Source: Vibrio navarrensis
Lineage (GTDB): Bacteria > Pseudomonadota > Gammaproteobacteria > Enterobacterales > Vibrionaceae
NCBI RefSeq assembly: GCF_015767675.1
Contig: NZ_CP065217.1
Coordinates: 1,054,001-1,118,000 of the forward strand
Reading direction: 5' to 3'
DNA length: 64,000 nt
Under the pieces are notes generated by a model. The model did not search any database, had not been told where the DNA came from, and saw only the letters and a program-made list of their open reading frames with translations. Of the stretch, positions 1 to 10,978 are shown piece after piece (the stretch's first letter is position 1; every line of letters starts with the position of its first letter). A program made the position numbers and the translations under genes.

Positions 1-3000
1 CCCCGCAACAGAGCATCAGTGTTGATACACAGACGCCGACGGGCCACAGCGTGACGTTTGGCGATACGTTGTACTCGAATGCGGAGAAAACGGCGGCGTC
101 ATTCAGCTTTAGCAACGCGGAAGCGGGGGCCAACTACAGCTACACCATCAGCAGCTCTAATGGCGGCAGCAACGTGACGGGCACGGGCACGCTTGCCAGC
201 GCCAGTGAGACCCTCAGTGGCATCGACCTGTCCAATCTTAATGACGGCACCCTGACGCTGTCGGTCATCGTCACGGACAGCGCAGGCAACAGCGCCTCGG
301 CGGTGACGGCGAGCAGCACGCTCGACACGGCGGTACCGACGGGCCACAGCGTGACGTTTGGCGATACGCTGTACTCGAATGCGGAGAAAACAGCGGCGTC
401 ATTCAGTTTTGGCAACGCAGAAGCGGGGGCCAACTACAGCTACACCATCAGTAGCAGCAATGGCGGCAGCAACGTAACGGGCACGGGCACGCTCGCCAGC
501 GCCAGTGAGACCCTCAGTGGCATCGACCTGTCCAATCTTAATGACGGCACCCTGACGCTGTCGGTCATCATCACGGACGGCGCGGGCAACAGCGCTTCGG
601 CGGTGACGGCGAGCAGCACGCTCGACACCGCAGCACCAACAGTGACCATCAGTGACGACACAACGGGCACGGCCACGGGCGATGTGCTGTACACCTTTAC
701 CTTCAATGAGAACGTGACGGGCTTTACCGAAGACGACATCACCGTATCCGGTGGAACCAAGGGCACCTTCACGGCCGTCAGTGGCACGGTCTACACCCTA
801 GTGGTGACGCCAACGGCCAACAGCACCAGCAACCTCACGGTGGATGTGGCGGCGAGTGTGGCGACAGACACGGCGGGGAACCCGAACAGCGCGGCGACGC
901 AAAGTGTGCAAGTGGTCGACACGGCGCTGCCAAGCATTGGCATTAGCAGCGACAAATCAGCCCTGAAAGTGGGTGAAACCGCGACGCTGACCTTCACCTT
1001 GTCGGAAAACAGCAATGACTTTGCGGCGGACGACATTACCGTGACCGGCGGCAGCTTGTCGGGCTTTACCGGCAGCGGCACCAGCTACACCGCGACCTTT
1101 ACCCCGACCGCTAATACGACCAGCACGGCGACCATCAACGTGGCGGCGAATACCTTTACCGATGCGGCGGGCAACCACAACACGGCGGCCCCGCAACAGA
1201 ACATCGGTGTCGATACCCAAACGCCGACGGGCCACAGCGTGACGTTTGGTGATACGTTGTACTCGAATGCGGAGAAAACGGCGGCGTCATTCAGCTTTAG
1301 CAACGCGGAAGCGGGGGCCAACTACAGCTACACCATCAGCAGCTCTAATGGCGGCAGCAACGTGACGGGCACGGGCACGCTCGCCAGCGCCAGTGAGACC
1401 CTCAGTGGCATCGACCTGTCCAATCTTAATGACGGCACCCTGACGCTGTCGGTCATCGTCACGGACAGCGCAGGCAACAGCGCCTCGGCGGTGACGGCGA
1501 GCAGCACGCTCGACACGGCGGTACCGACGGGCCACAGCGTGACGTTTGGCGATACGCTGTACTCGAATGCGGAGAAAACGGCGGCGTCATTCAGCTTTAG
1601 CAACGCGGAAGCGGGGGCCAACTACAGCTACACCATCAGCAGCAGCAATGGCGGCGGCAGCGTGACGGGCACGGGCACGCTCACCAGCGCCAGTGAGATC
1701 CTCAGTGGTATCAACTTGTCCAATCTCAATGACGGCACCTTGACGTTGTCGGTCATCGTCACGGACAGCGCGGGCAACAGCGCCTCGGCGGTGACGGCGA
1801 GCAGCACGCTCGACACGGCGGTACCGACGGGCCACAGCGTGACGTTTGGCGATACGCTGTACTCGAATGCGGAGAAAACGGCGGCGTCATTCAGCTTTAG
1901 CAACGCGGAAGCGGGGGCCAACTACAGCTACACCATCAGCAGCTCTAATGGTGGTAGCAGCGTGACGGGCACAGGCACGCTTGCCAGCGCCAGTGAGACC
2001 CTCAGTGGCATCGACCTGTCCAATCTTAATGACGGCACCTTGACGCTGTCGGTCATCGTGACGGACAGCGCAGGCAACAGCGCCTCGGCGGTGACGGCGA
2101 GCAGCACGCTCGACACGGCGGTACCGACGGGCCACAGCGTGGCTTTGAATGACACTACTTATAACGCCTCGGAAGCGAGTTCAGCGAGCTTTACCTTTAG
2201 CGGCGCAGAAAGTGGTTCAGCCTATAATTATGTATTAAGCAGTAATGGCGGTGGCACTGATGTAACAGGTTCAGGCAGTATCAGTACAGCGGATCAGCTC
2301 GTGAGTATTGGTGATATCAGCAGCCTAAATGATGGAACCCTAAGCTTGTCGGTGACTGTCACTGACGATGCGGGTAATGCAGCAGCACCTGTACTAGCTA
2401 CCGCTACACTCGATATCACTCAACCAACAGTGAGTATTAACAGCGACAAGTCGGCGCTCAAAGCTGGCGAAACGGCAACACTCACGTTTACCTTGAGTGA
2501 GTCGTCGAGTGACTTTGCTGAATCGGATGTCACCGTCACTGGCGGCAGTCTTTCTAACTTTGCGGGCAGTGGTAGCAGCTACACGGCTACCTTTACGCCG
2601 GAGATAGACAGTACCAGTGCAGCGACGATTAACGTGCCGGCAGATGTCTTTACCGATGCTGCGGGGAATAGCAATACTGCTGCGTCTCAACTGTCTATGA
2701 GCGTTGATAGCTTAGTGCCGAGTGTGACTATCTCGAGTGATAAATCGGCGCTGAAAGCGGGTGAAACCGCGACGCTTACCTTTACCTTAAGTGAGTCGTC
2801 GAGTGATTTTGCCGAGACGGACATCACAGTCAGTGGCGGTACGTTGTCTGGCTTTTCAGGCAGCGGCATCAGCTACACGGCGACCTTTACACCGGCGGAA
2901 GAGAGTACGGCGAGCGGCACCATTGATGTTGCCACAGGCACATTTACCGATGCCTCTGGTAACAGCAACAGCGCAGCAACACCAATCTCTATCAGTGTCG

Positions 3001-6000
3001 ATACTGTGCTTCCAACCGTTAGTATTACTAGCACCAGCGATGCGCTGAAAGCGGGTGAAACGGCAACGCTTACCTTTACCTTGACTGAATCAGCAACTGA
3101 TTTTGCCGAATCTGATGTGACCGTTGCTGGCGGAACGCTTTCTAACTTTGCGGGCAGTGGCACCAGCTACACGGCCACATTTACACCTGCAGAAGAGAGC
3201 ACTGAGGATGCAACCATTGATGTTGCCGCAGAGAAGTTTAGCGATGCGGCTGGCAACCTCAATACGGCAGCGACTCAGTTGGTGATCTCAGTGGATACGG
3301 CGATCCCGACTGGGCATAGCATCAGCATTGATCAGGAGAGCATTAACAAAACCAACGAACAGGCGATGAGCTTTACCTTCGCAGCAGCTGAAGTGAACGC
3401 GATGTTCACTTATAGCGTGAGCGACGGTACCGCGACCATTGACGGCGCTAGTCAAACCATCACCTCTGAAACTATGCAAGTAACGGGCATTGACGTCACA
3501 AGTTTGCAAGAGGGGACGTTAACAGTCAGCGTGGTGGTCACCGACGCCGCAGGCAATGCGTCTGATGCAGTGACGGATACCGTCACTAAACGTTACGATG
3601 TCGCGCCAACGGTGGTTGATGACAGCTTCTCTACTGAGGAAGATACGGCGAAACAATTTGATCTATTAGCCAACGATTCCGACATTAATGATGACATGGT
3701 CGCTTCTTCTGCAACGGTGAAAACGCAACCAAGTAAAGGTCAGGTGTCGATCAGCAACGGCGTTGTTACCTATACGCCAAACAGCAATGAGACAGGTACC
3801 GACACCTTTACCTATACCGTGAAAGATGCCCTGTTACAGGAGTCTCAAGAAGCGACAGTGACCGTCACTATCAGTGCCATCAATGATGCACCAGTGGCGA
3901 AAGCGTTGACCATCACTACCGACGAAGATACCGCCAGTGCGGCGCTTAGTGTGCGCAGCCAAACGACGGATGTGGAAGATGGCATCCCAACGGGTGATTT
4001 GGCATTGGTGAGCTTGCCTCAAAAAGGACAAGTGACCATTGATCAAACCGCAGGCACTTTTGTCTACACGCCGAATGCGAATGAAAATGGCAGTGACAGC
4101 TTTACTTACACTATCGCCGATAGTGAAGGCAGCGTTTCGCTTGCGGCAACAGTCAGCGTTAATATCGGTTCTGTCAATGACGCACCTGTGGCGGCGGCAG
4201 ACACACTTACCTTTGATGAAGATGTCACCTCGACACTCGATGTTTTAAGTAACGACAGTGATATCGAAGATGGGTCATTCACCGCGAGCAGTATTACCTT
4301 GCTAGATCTTGGTCAAGGCGAGGGGATATATAGTTTCGCTACGGTGAGTGTCAACGCCGATGGCACCTTGAAGATTGTACCAACAGCGAACGTGAATGGT
4401 CAGCATAGCTTTACCTACACGCTGACCGACAGTAGCCAGGCGGTCTCAGCGTCGGCAACCGTCACGCTCAATATTACGCCGGTCAATGATGCCCCCGTAG
4501 CTGTTGATAACAGTGCGCAGCTACTGGAAGAAGGCTCGTTTGAAGTCAACGTATTGGGTAACGATAGCGATGTCGATACGGGAGACCGTTTTGATCTCAC
4601 CAGCGTCAACGTGGTCGATAAGCCAGCTCATGGTAGTGTCAGCGTGACGGCGTCAGGAGCGATTGTCTACCGCCCTGAAGAAAACTACTTTGGCGAAGAC
4701 AGCTTCACCTACACAGTAGCAGACGTAGCAGGTGCGGTTTCTAACGTTGCGACAGTGACCATGACGGTCACACCCGTTAACGATGCACCAATGGCACAAG
4801 CACAGTCACAAACACTGGATGAAGATAAGAGTTTGGTGATCACGCTGGTCGGTTCAGACATTGATAACGATGATGACACTCTGCAGTACGTTATCACTGA
4901 GCAAGTTAGCCATGGTGTGCTAGAACAGTTGACCAACAACAGTTGGCGTTACACACCAGAAGCGAACTTCAATGGCTCCGACTCCTTCTTGTTCAAGGTC
5001 AACGACGGTGATCTGGACTCTACGGAAGTGCGTGTCGATCTGACCGTCAATGCGGTCAACGATATACCCACTGCGACCGATGTCAGCGCGACGGGAGAGG
5101 AAGAAACACCGCTGACCATCACCTTAAATGGTAGCGATGTAGAAGGGTCATCGCTGAGCTATCAAGTCGCCACCGCGCCAGTTAACGGTAGCGTGACCAT
5201 CACCGGTAACCAAGCGGTCTATACGGGTAACAGCAACTTCTTTGGTCAGGACAGTTTCACTTACAGCGTCAGTGACGGTGAACTCACCTCTGAAGCGGCG
5301 TTGGTAACCATTACGGTCAATAACGTTAATGACGCACCTGTGATTAGCGGTAGCCCAGCGACGCAAGTGGATGAAGATAGTGCGTATCAGTTTGTGCCTC
5401 AGGCATCGGATAATGACCCTGCGGATACACTGACCTATTCGATTGCTAACAAACCATCTTGGGCGACATTTGACACGGCCACAGGAGCACTCTCTGGCAC
5501 GCCAAGTAACAGTGATGTGGGTACGAATACGGGTATTGTGATCAGCGTATCCGATGGTAGCGTTTCGGCCTCCTTGCCAGCGTTTGCGATTACCGTGAAT
5601 AACGTTAACGATGCACCGGTTATCTCCGGTTCACCAGCAACGCAAGTGAATGAAGACAGCGCTTATCTGTTCACACCGCAAGTATCGGATGTCGACAGCC
5701 AAGCCTTCACCTTCAGTATTGCCAACAAACCTGCTTGGGCGAGCTTTGATGCAGCGACAGGTACGTTAAGTGGTACGCCATCGAATGATGATGTCGGCAC
5801 CTATACGGGGATTGTTATTACAGTTTCTGATGGCTCAGCGACAGCCACACTCAATACCTTCAGTATTGCGGTGAACAATGTCAACGACACGCCAACCATC
5901 AGTGGTACTCCTGCGCTCACAGTCAACCAAGACAGTGCGTACCGCTTTGCGCCGCAGGCAGGGGATGTGGATAGTAGCAGTTTGAGCTTCTCTATTAGCA

Positions 6001-9000
6001 ACAAACCAAGCTGGGCGAGCTTTAACACTGCAACCGGTGTGCTCAGTGGTACGCCAGCCAACGAACATGTTGGTACCACCGAGAATATCGTTATTACGGT
6101 ATCTGACGGTGAACTCAGCGCGTCTCTCGCAGCGTTTAACCTTACAGTTATTAACGTCAACGATGCGCCAGTGGCGGTCAACGACACCTTTGTCTTCACT
6201 GAAAGCAACGATGGTATCTATCTGCTTGATGTGCTGAGCAATGATAGTGATGTTGACCAAGATACGTTGCAACTGGACTGGGTAAGACCAACCTCAGGAA
6301 CCGCGACGACGGTCGGCAGCCAAATCCAGCTTGTGACGACTGCGATTGGTACCGTGACGGTGCAGTACGGTGTGAAAGATGGTAACGGAGGTAAAGCAAC
6401 CGCGAAAGCGACAGTGACCATTAACAGCGCGAAATTGGATGCGCCAACCATTACCGCGCCAGCCGATGTGGAAGTGAATGCGACCTCACTCTTTACCAAA
6501 GTGGCGTTGGGGACAGCGATCGCCGAAGACAGCACGGGTAAACCATTACCGGTCTCCTTGGTCGACAACAATACCTTCTTCCGTCCTGGAGCCAATACAG
6601 TGTATTGGCGTACCCAAGACTCGCAAGGTAATGTGGCCGAGGCGAGTCAAACCGTGATTGTGCATCCGCTTATTAGCATTTCCAAAGATGCACAAACCAC
6701 TGAAGGTACCAGCCACTCCGTGTCGGTATACCTCAACGGCCCTGCGCCGAGTTACCCAGTTGTGGTGCCTTACACGGTATCGGGGAGCACGGACAGCAGT
6801 GACCATACTCTCGCCTCGGGTGAAGTGGTCATCTCCAGCGGAACAGAAGGCAAGCTTTCGTTTGACATCCTGAATGATGGACAGAGTGAAAGTGCAGAAA
6901 CCTTAGTGATCGACTTGGACAACACGCTCAACCTCGGCAGTAAACGTCGTTATACCTTGACGATTTTTGAAGAGAACGTGGCACCTAAAGTCTCGGTCAA
7001 TGTTTCTCAGGCAGGAGAGCAGCGTAGCAAGATTGATAATAGTTCGGATTTGGTCACCATTACCAGCAGTGTGACCGATGCCAACGCGTCTGACACCCAC
7101 ACCTTTGCATGGAGTAGTAGTAACGATGCGCTCAACCAAGCGATTGTAGGCCAGACAAACAGCGACACACTGACTTTCTTGCCACAAACGCTCAGCTCAG
7201 CAATTTACACTCTGCAACTGACGGTTACTGACAACGGTACACCACCGCTTTCAGTCACCCACAACGTCTATCTTGAAGTGGTTGAGGCACTGGCAGTGCT
7301 TGGCAGTGAAGACAGTGATGGTGACGGCATTCCGGATGACCAAGAAGGCCATGGCGACAGTAATGGTAACGGCATTCCGGATTATCTGGATGCCATCTCC
7401 GACTGTAACGTGATTCAGCAAACGGTAACCGAGAACGACAGTTTCCTCATTGAGGGTCAACCAGGCGTTTGTTTGCGTAAAGGTGTCACCATAGTGGAAA
7501 ACCAGACAGGTGGAGCACGCTTGTTGGATAATGAGCTGACGGTCGACAACGAGGCGGACAACATTGGCGGTATTTTTGACTTTGTGGCGACCAACTTGCC
7601 GCAGCCAGGTCAGAGCTATCAATTGGTTATGCCGCAACGTCTGCCTGTTCCGGCGAATGCCGTTTATCGCAAGTTCCGAGCGAGCGTGGGCTGGGTCGAT
7701 TTTGTTGAAGATGCTGACAACTCGATTGCGTCTACTTCCGGTGAAGCGGGCTACTGTCCACCTCCTGGAGACAGTGCATGGACACCGGGCTTAACTGAAG
7801 GCCACTGGTGTGTGCAACTTACCGTTCAAGACGGTGGACCGAACGATGATGACGGCATGGCAAACGGCAGCGTGGTTGACCCAGGTGGTGTTGCCGCTCG
7901 CGCCAGCAGCAATGCGCTGCCACAAGCAAGCGACGATACTGCAGTGGTCACGCGCAATGGCAGCGTGGTCATTGATGTGCTGAGTAACGACACGGACGCC
8001 GACGGCGACAGCTTGACCTTGTTAGAAGGTGCTTCTGCGGACATCGGCAGTGTCAGCGTGGTAAACAATCAGTTGAGTTACACCACCCAGTCACAGTTTT
8101 ACGGTGTGGCGACCATTACCTATAGCGTGACCGACGGTAAAGGTGGTACGGGTACAGCCAAAGTAACGGTCAACGTACTTAACAATCAAAATCCACGTGC
8201 CGCGGATGATGTGGTTGAAACCAACGACCGCACGCCAGTCACGATTAACGTCCTGTCCAATGACAGTGATGTTGATAATGACGCGTTGACTTTGGTATCA
8301 ATTAATAACCCCGAGCATGGACAGGCCGTGTTGAACGCCGATCAAACGGTGACCTACACGCCGACCTTGGGCTTTGAAGGTACGGATGTTATCACCTATG
8401 TGATTCAAGACAGCCAAGGTCTGCAAGACACTGGCAAGGTGACGGTGACGGTGAAACTAGTGAAAGATGTCGATGTATCAAACAGTTCAGGAGGCCCGTT
8501 AGGCGGTATGGCATTAATGTTACTCACTCTCGCTGGCGCGCTGCGCCGCGTTGGCAAAAAAGGTTGGTTGGCGCTGCTGGCTGCGCTGAGTTTCAATTCT
8601 CAAGCGGCTTGGTATCTCGATGCGCAGATGGGCGTCAGCCATGCCGATGAGCGCAGCGCTGTCAGCATGGCGGATGTGGTCTCAACCGATGATAACGGCT
8701 TCTACCGTTCGGTTGGCTTGGGGTATCAGTTCGATGAAAAGTGGTCAGCGATGCTGCGCTATGTGGATATGGGAGAAGGAAGCGCGACGCTACGTGGCGC
8801 GACCACTTCGCCACAGGAGTACCATCAAAGTGTGGCGAGTGTTTCGCCCATTTTGGCCAGTGGTGTTGGCTTAGAAGTGGGCTATCAATTTTGGCAAAGT
8901 GACGCTTGGCATGCCAAAGTCAATCTCGGTGGCCTATTTTGGAATGCGGACATTGAAAGTACCTATCAAGGTAGCACCATTAAGACTGACATTGACGGCT

Positions 9001-9140
9001 TTAATGGCTATTTAGGTGCTGAAGTGGGGTATGCGCTTTCGGAGACATGGGGGCTCGGCTTGCAGGCTTCACGCTATTTTCTGCGAGAAAACGATGTCGA
9101 TACCATCGCGATACAACTTACATACCGTTGGGCTCAGTAG
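1..9140 (+). CDS. Giant Ig-like/cadherin-like repeat surface protein with C-terminal outer-membrane barrel (5' end outside window)
   Basis: The reading frame (codons from base 3) is open to the left edge, so the N-terminus is missing; over 3,040 residues are present. In order: five near-identical 100-residue Ig-like units (51-640, 1239-2138) interleaved with BapA-type Ig units (640-1238), a diverged copy (2139-2430), three more Ig units of about 97 residues (2430-3297), six cadherin-like repeats with NDAPVA starts (3600-5330), three putative-Ig repeats with SGSPATQ motifs (5330-6165), another cadherin-like unit, an HYR-like unit (6436-6670), a Calx-beta-like unit (6670-6970), a calcium-type [10 protein letters not shown] stretch (7309-7400), a Cys-containing module (7400-7900) and two more cadherin-like units. 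The end holds [13 protein letters not shown] (GlyGly-CTERM-like), then RRVGKK, a signal-like helix ending NSQA, and a 175-residue barrel resembling OmpA-type proteins. A role as a surface adhesin or biofilm matrix protein is inferred. Confidence 0.85.
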   Translation, partial: PQQSISVDTQTPTGHSVTFGDTLYSNAEKTAASFSFSNAEAGANYSYTISSSNGGSNVTGTGTLASASETLSGIDLSNLNDGTLTLSVIVTDSAGNSASAVTASSTLDTAVPTGHSVTFGDTLYSNAEKTAASFSFGNAEAGANYSYTISSSNGGSNVTGTGTLASASETLSGIDLSNLNDGTLTLSVIITDGAGNSASAVTASSTLDTAAPTVTISDDTTGTATGDVLYTFTFNENVTGFTEDDITVSGGTKGTFTAVSGTVYTLVVTPTANSTSNLTVDVAASVATDTAGNPNSAATQSVQVVDTALPSIGISSDKSALKVGETATLTFTLSENSNDFAADDITVTGGSLSGFTGSGTSYTATFTPTANTTSTATINVAANTFTDAAGNHNTAAPQQNIGVDTQTPTGHSVTFGDTLYSNAEKTAASFSFSNAEAGANYSYTISSSNGGSNVTGTGTLASASETLSGIDLSNLNDGTLTLSVIVTDSAGNSASAVTASSTLDTAVPTGHSVTFGDTLYSNAEKTAASFSFSNAEAGANYSYTISSSNGGGSVTGTGTLTSASEILSGINLSNLNDGTLTLSVIVTDSAGNSASAVTASSTLDTAVPTGHSVTFGDTLYSNAEKTAASFSFSNAEAGANYSYTISSSNGGSSVTGTGTLASASETLSGIDLSNLNDGTLTLSVIVTDSAGNSASAVTASSTLDTAVPTGHSVALNDTTYNASEASSASFTFSGAESGSAYNYVLSSNGGGTDVTGSGSISTADQLVSIGDISSLNDGTLSLSVTVTDDAGNAAAPVLATATLDITQPTVSINSDKSALKAGETATLTFTLSESSSDFAESDVTVTGGSLSNFAGSGSSYTATFTPEIDSTSAATINVPADVFTDAAGNSNTAASQLSMSVDSLVPSVTISSDKSALKAGETATLTFTLSESSSDFAETDITVSGGTLSGFSGSGISYTATFTPAEESTASGTIDVATGTFTDASGNSNSAATPISISVDTVLPTVSITSTSDALKAGETATLTFTLTESATDFAESDVTVAGGTLSNFAGSGTSYTATFTPAEESTEDATIDVAAEKFSDAAGNLNTAATQLVISVDTAIPTGHSISIDQESINKTNEQAMSFTFAAAEVNAMFTYSVSDGTATIDGASQTITSETMQVTGIDVTSLQEGTLTVSVVVTDAAGNASDAVTDTVTKRYDVAPTVVDDSFSTEEDTAKQFDLLANDSDINDDMVASSATVKTQPSKGQVSISNGVVTYTPNSNETGTDTFTYTVKDALLQESQEATVTVTISAINDAPVAKALTITTDEDTASAALSVRSQTTDVEDGIPTGDLALVSLPQKGQVTIDQTAGTFVYTPNANENGSDSFTYTIADSEGSVSLAATVSVNIGSVNDAPVAAADTLTFDEDVTSTLDVLSNDSDIEDGSFTASSITLLDLGQGEGIYSFATVSVNADGTLKIVPTANVNGQHSFTYTLTDSSQAVSASATVTLNITPVNDAPVAVDNSAQLLEEGSFEVNVLGNDSDVDTGDRFDLTSVNVVDKPAHGSVSVTASGAIVYRPEENYFGEDSFTYTVADVAGAVSNVATVTMTVTPVNDAPMAQAQSQTLDEDKSLVITLVGSDIDNDDDTLQYVITEQVSHGVLEQLTNNSWRYTPEANFNGSDSFLFKVNDGDLDSTEVRVDLTVNAVNDIPTATDVSATGEEETPLTITLNGSDVEGSSLSYQVATAPVNGSVTITGNQAVYTGNSNFFGQDSFTYSVSDGELTSEAALVTITVNNVNDAPVISGSPATQVDEDSAYQFVPQASDNDPADTLTYSIANKPSWATFDTATGALSGTPSNSDVGTNTGIVISVSDGSVSASLPAFAITVNNVNDAPVISGSPATQVNEDSAYLFTPQVSDVDSQAFTFSIANKPAWASFDAATGTLSGTPSNDDVGTYTGIVITVSDGSATATLNTFSIAVNNVNDTPTISGTPALTVNQDSAYRFAPQAGDVDSSSLSFSISNKPSWASFNTATGVLSGTPANEHVGTTENIVITVSDGELSASLAAFNLTVINVNDAPVAVNDTFVFTESNDGIYLLDVLSNDSDVDQDTLQLDWVRPTSGTATTVGSQIQLVTTAIGTVTVQYGVKDGNGGKATAKATVTINSAKLDAPTITAPADVEVNATSLFTKVALGTAIAEDSTGKPLPVSLVDNNTFFRPGANTVYWRTQDSQGNVAEASQTVIVHPLISISKDAQTTEGTSHSVSVYLNGPAPSYPVVVPYTVSGSTDSSDHTLASGEVVISSGTEGKLSFDILNDGQSESAETLVIDLDNTLNLGSKRRYTLTIFEENVAPKVSVNVSQAGEQRSKIDNSSDLVTITSSVTDANASDTHTFAWSSSNDALNQAIVGQTNSDTLTFLPQTLSSAIYTLQLTVTDNGTPPLSVTHNVYLEVVEALAVLGSEDSDGDGIPDDQEGHGDSNGNGIPDYLDAISDCNVIQQTVTENDSFLIEGQPGVCLRKGVTIVENQTGGARLLDNELTVDNEADNIGGIFDFVATNLPQPGQSYQLVMPQRLPVPANAVYRKFRASVGWVDFVEDADNSIASTSGEAGYCPPPGDSAWTPGLTEGHWCVQLTVQDGGPNDDDGMANGSVVDPGGVAARASSNALPQASDDTAVVTRNGSVVIDVLSNDTDADGDSLTLLEGASADIGSVSVVNNQLSYTTQSQFYGVATITYSVTDGKGGTGTAKVTVNVLNNQNPRAADDVVETNDRTPVTINVLSNDSDVDNDALTLVSINNPEHGQAVLNADQTVTYTPTLGFEGTDVITYVIQDSQGLQDTGKVTVTVKLVKDVDVSNSSGGPLGGMALMLLTLAGALRRVGKKGWLALLAALSFNSQAAWYLDAQMGVSHADERSAVSMADVVSTDDNGFYRSVGLGYQFDEKWSAMLRYVDMGEGSATLRGATTSPQEYHQSVASVSPILASGVGLEVGYQFWQSDAWHAKVNLGGLFWNADIESTYQGSTIKTDIDGFNGYLGAEVGYALSETWGLGLQASRYFLRENDVDTIAIQLTYRWAQ
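51..2138 (+). repeat. 300-bp coding tandem repeats (five near-identical units)
   Basis: Units start at 51, 351, 1239, 1539 and 1839, each opening with GTGACGTTTGG and each 300 bp long, in frame. Units 1539 and 1839 differ at only a few bases, synonymous sites included. Two unrelated Ig units (640-1238) split the array into a pair and a triplet, and a diverged copy follows at 2139. The near identity points to recent duplication or gene conversion. Assembly collapse and strain-to-strain length variation are likely here. Confidence 0.93.
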
Positions 9141-9172
9141 CAAGATTTAGAGTAAAACGCTACACATCGGAG

Positions 9173-9200
9173 ACCATGCCAACAAAATGGCATGGTTTCT
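9173..9200 (+). terminator. Likely terminator of the giant surface protein gene
   Basis: An 8-bp perfect stem ACCATGCC/GGCATGGT with an 8-nt A-rich loop lies 33 bases after the stop codon and is followed by TTTCT. The U-tract is short, so efficiency is uncertain. It also sits between two convergent genes. Confidence 0.55.
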
Positions 9201-9218
9201 AGAAGGAAAACGTATCGA

Positions 9219-10184
9219 TTAGGGGAGGAACTGGAAAGTTCCTCTTTTTGTTGCTTTGGCGTTAAACAAGGCCTTGTCGGCTTTGGAGATAAAACGTTCT
9301 AAATCATTATGTTCTGTAGTTAACTGGTGGTAAAACTGAATGCCGATGGTGACGGTCAAAATATTGGCAACGCTTGAGTTTGGATTAGGAATGGCAAGTT
9401 TTTTGACCGATGCCAATAAAGCGTGCGCTTTTTCCACACATTCTTGCTGAGAAATGGCAGGGATAAAAACGAGAAACTCATCGCCGCCATAACGAAAACA
9501 GCTACCGCTCTCATGGCTCCATCTTTTTAATGTGTGGCTCACCATTCTTAACGCTTTGTCGCCATTGAGATGGCCAAAGGTATCATTAAGATCTTTAAAA
9601 CAGTCAATATCGACCATAAACAAGGCAGCACTTTGACCGTTGGCAATCGCTTGAGCCAAAAGCGATGGAAGGTAGATCTCCAGTGCGTAGCGATTGTTTA
9701 ATTGCGTTAAATGATCTAAACAAGACAGTGTTTCCAGTGACGCTCTTTGCCGTTTAAGTTCCTGAAGTGCGGTTTTGTATTCGGTAATGTTTCTCACCGA
9801 CCAAAGTACCTTGTCTTCTCCAATGACCGGAATGACAAACGCGCTGAAATATTGCAGCTCACTCGGGCCTGCGACCCCTTTAAAACAAGGCATGTCGTAA
9901 GGGTGTAGCTCATACTCAAGCTCTTGCGGCTTCTGCGTCGCAATCACCTGTTTTATCACATCTAAAAACCATCTTGCTTTGTCTTCAGGCAGAACTTCGA
10001 ACTGATTTAAACCAATCACATAAGATGGATTATGGTGTCGCTTGGTATCCTTGCCGCCCCAAGCTTCAATGTAATATCCGGCTTCACTGATGAGAAAAGT
10101 GGGCTCCGGTAGTGATTCAAAAAAGTGATGGATCACTTTTGGGTTATTCACAATAACGCGCGATAAGATGGATTCATCTACCAT
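9219..10184 (-). CDS. PAS-GGDEF diguanylate cyclase
   Basis: A 321-residue cytosolic protein with no signal peptide or membrane helix. Residues 15-130 look like a PAS sensor, residues 136-152 form a short charged linker helix (EYKTALQELKRQRASL), and residues 155-318 form a GGDEF domain with DIDCFKDLND (metal site, D192) and intact GGDEF at 233-237. It should make cyclic di-GMP from two GTP. The position of the RxxD inhibitory site, five residues before GGDEF, reads HESG, so product inhibition through the canonical I-site is not expected. It is convergent with the giant repeat gene. What the PAS domain senses cannot be told from sequence. Confidence 0.88.
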   Translation of the reverse strand: MVDESILSRVIVNNPKVIHHFFESLPEPTFLISEAGYYIEAWGGKDTKRHHNPSYVIGLNQFEVLPEDKARWFLDVIKQVIATQKPQELEYELHPYDMPCFKGVAGPSELQYFSAFVIPVIGEDKVLWSVRNITEYKTALQELKRQRASLETLSCLDHLTQLNNRYALEIYLPSLLAQAIANGQSAALFMVDIDCFKDLNDTFGHLNGDKALRMVSHTLKRWSHESGSCFRYGGDEFLVFIPAISQQECVEKAHALLASVKKLAIPNPNSSVANILTVTIGIQFYHQLTTEHNDLERFISKADKALFNAKATKRGTFQFLP

Positions 10185-10410
10185 ACTGTGCCCTTACTTC
10201 ACTTTATGATTTAAATACAGCTATTAAGATATAGCTCAATAACACATTGTAGGGTTAATGGTGACGCTGGTTTTATCAACTTCTCCGATTGTCTCAAGGC
10301 TAAGAAGAACGATCTCATCAATTGATAAAATCGTCACATTCGATTTAGTAAATTGAGGAAATTAGACGACACTTAACTTAAGTGCAAAAAACGCTGCAAA
10401 GGAGATGGCG

Positions 10411-10827
10411 ATGAAGTCACTAAAAGTTAAAGACTATATGACCTTACAAGCGGTGACCTTTACGGTCGATATGTCATTGAGCGCTGCGCTGAATAAAGTG
10501 ATGGAAAGCCTGGTGATGGGCGGACCCGTGATCAATGAAAAAGAAGAAGTCATCGGCTTTTTATCTGAACAAGACTTACTCGATAAGTTAGTCAAAGCCA
10601 GCTACTACTGCCAAGACGCACATACGGTCGGTGAATGTATGCATGTCGATGTGCTGTCGGTGTCGCCTGAGATGTCGATTATTGAGCTGGCGGAGATGAT
10701 GAAGGTAGGCAAACCGAAAATGTACCCGGTGGTAGACAAAAACCGCTTGGTTGGTGTGATAACCCGCCGTGATGTGCTTAAAGCGGTCGGAAACAGTCTG
10801 ACTGATTGTTTCAAGCATCCCGTCTAG
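10411..10827 (+). CDS. CBS-domain pair protein
   Basis: A 138-residue protein consisting of two CBS domains (about residues 5-60 and 72-130), which normally bind adenine nucleotides and regulate a partner. No other domain is fused, so the partner is unknown. The ATG at 10411 is preferred over the in-frame ATG at 10405, because AAAGGAG (10397-10403) lies 7 bases before 10411 but directly abuts 10405. A terminator follows the gene, so it appears monocistronic. The neighbouring cyclase is divergent and the metal exporter downstream has its own promoter. Confidence 0.82.
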   Translation: MKSLKVKDYMTLQAVTFTVDMSLSAALNKVMESLVMGGPVINEKEEVIGFLSEQDLLDKLVKASYYCQDAHTVGECMHVDVLSVSPEMSIIELAEMMKVGKPKMYPVVDKNRLVGVITRRDVLKAVGNSLTDCFKHPV

Positions 10828-10856
10828 GTATATAGACAAGATGCGAGCAGATGGTG

Positions 10857-10885
10857 TGGCCTCGGATTAGCGAGGCCATTTTATT
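10857..10885 (+). terminator. Rho-independent terminator after CBS gene
   Basis: Perfect 8-bp stem TGGCCTCG/CGAGGCCA with a 6-nt loop, followed by TTTTATT. It separates the CBS gene from the zntA-like promoter 32 bases further on. Confidence 0.85.
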
Positions 10886-10916
10886 GCGAGCAGCGAAAAG
10901 TCGGCAAAAAAGGGGC

Positions 10917-10948
10917 TTGACCTTAGAGTGAACTCCAAGGTTTATGCT
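10917..10948 (+). promoter_or_regulatory. MerR/ZntR-type promoter and operator of the metal exporter
   Basis: A -35 box TTGACC (10917-10922) and a -10 box TATGCT (10943-10948) are separated by 20 bp, the over-long spacer typical of MerR-family activators. The spacer carries the dyad ACCTTAGAGT-GA-ACTCCAAGGT (10920-10941), matching at 9 of 10 paired positions and closely resembling the known E. coli zntA operator. Zinc-, cadmium- or lead-induced activation by a ZntR homologue is inferred. No zntR gene lies in the window. Confidence 0.88.
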
Positions 10949-10978
10949 TAGGTTGTCATCTTAAAAAAGGAATCGACT

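Noticed and set aside
140..2155. Several minus-strand frames of 75-115 codons repeated every 300 bases
   Set aside because: They are mirror images of the Ig repeats of the giant gene, repeating with the same period, and have no ribosome sites or family matches.
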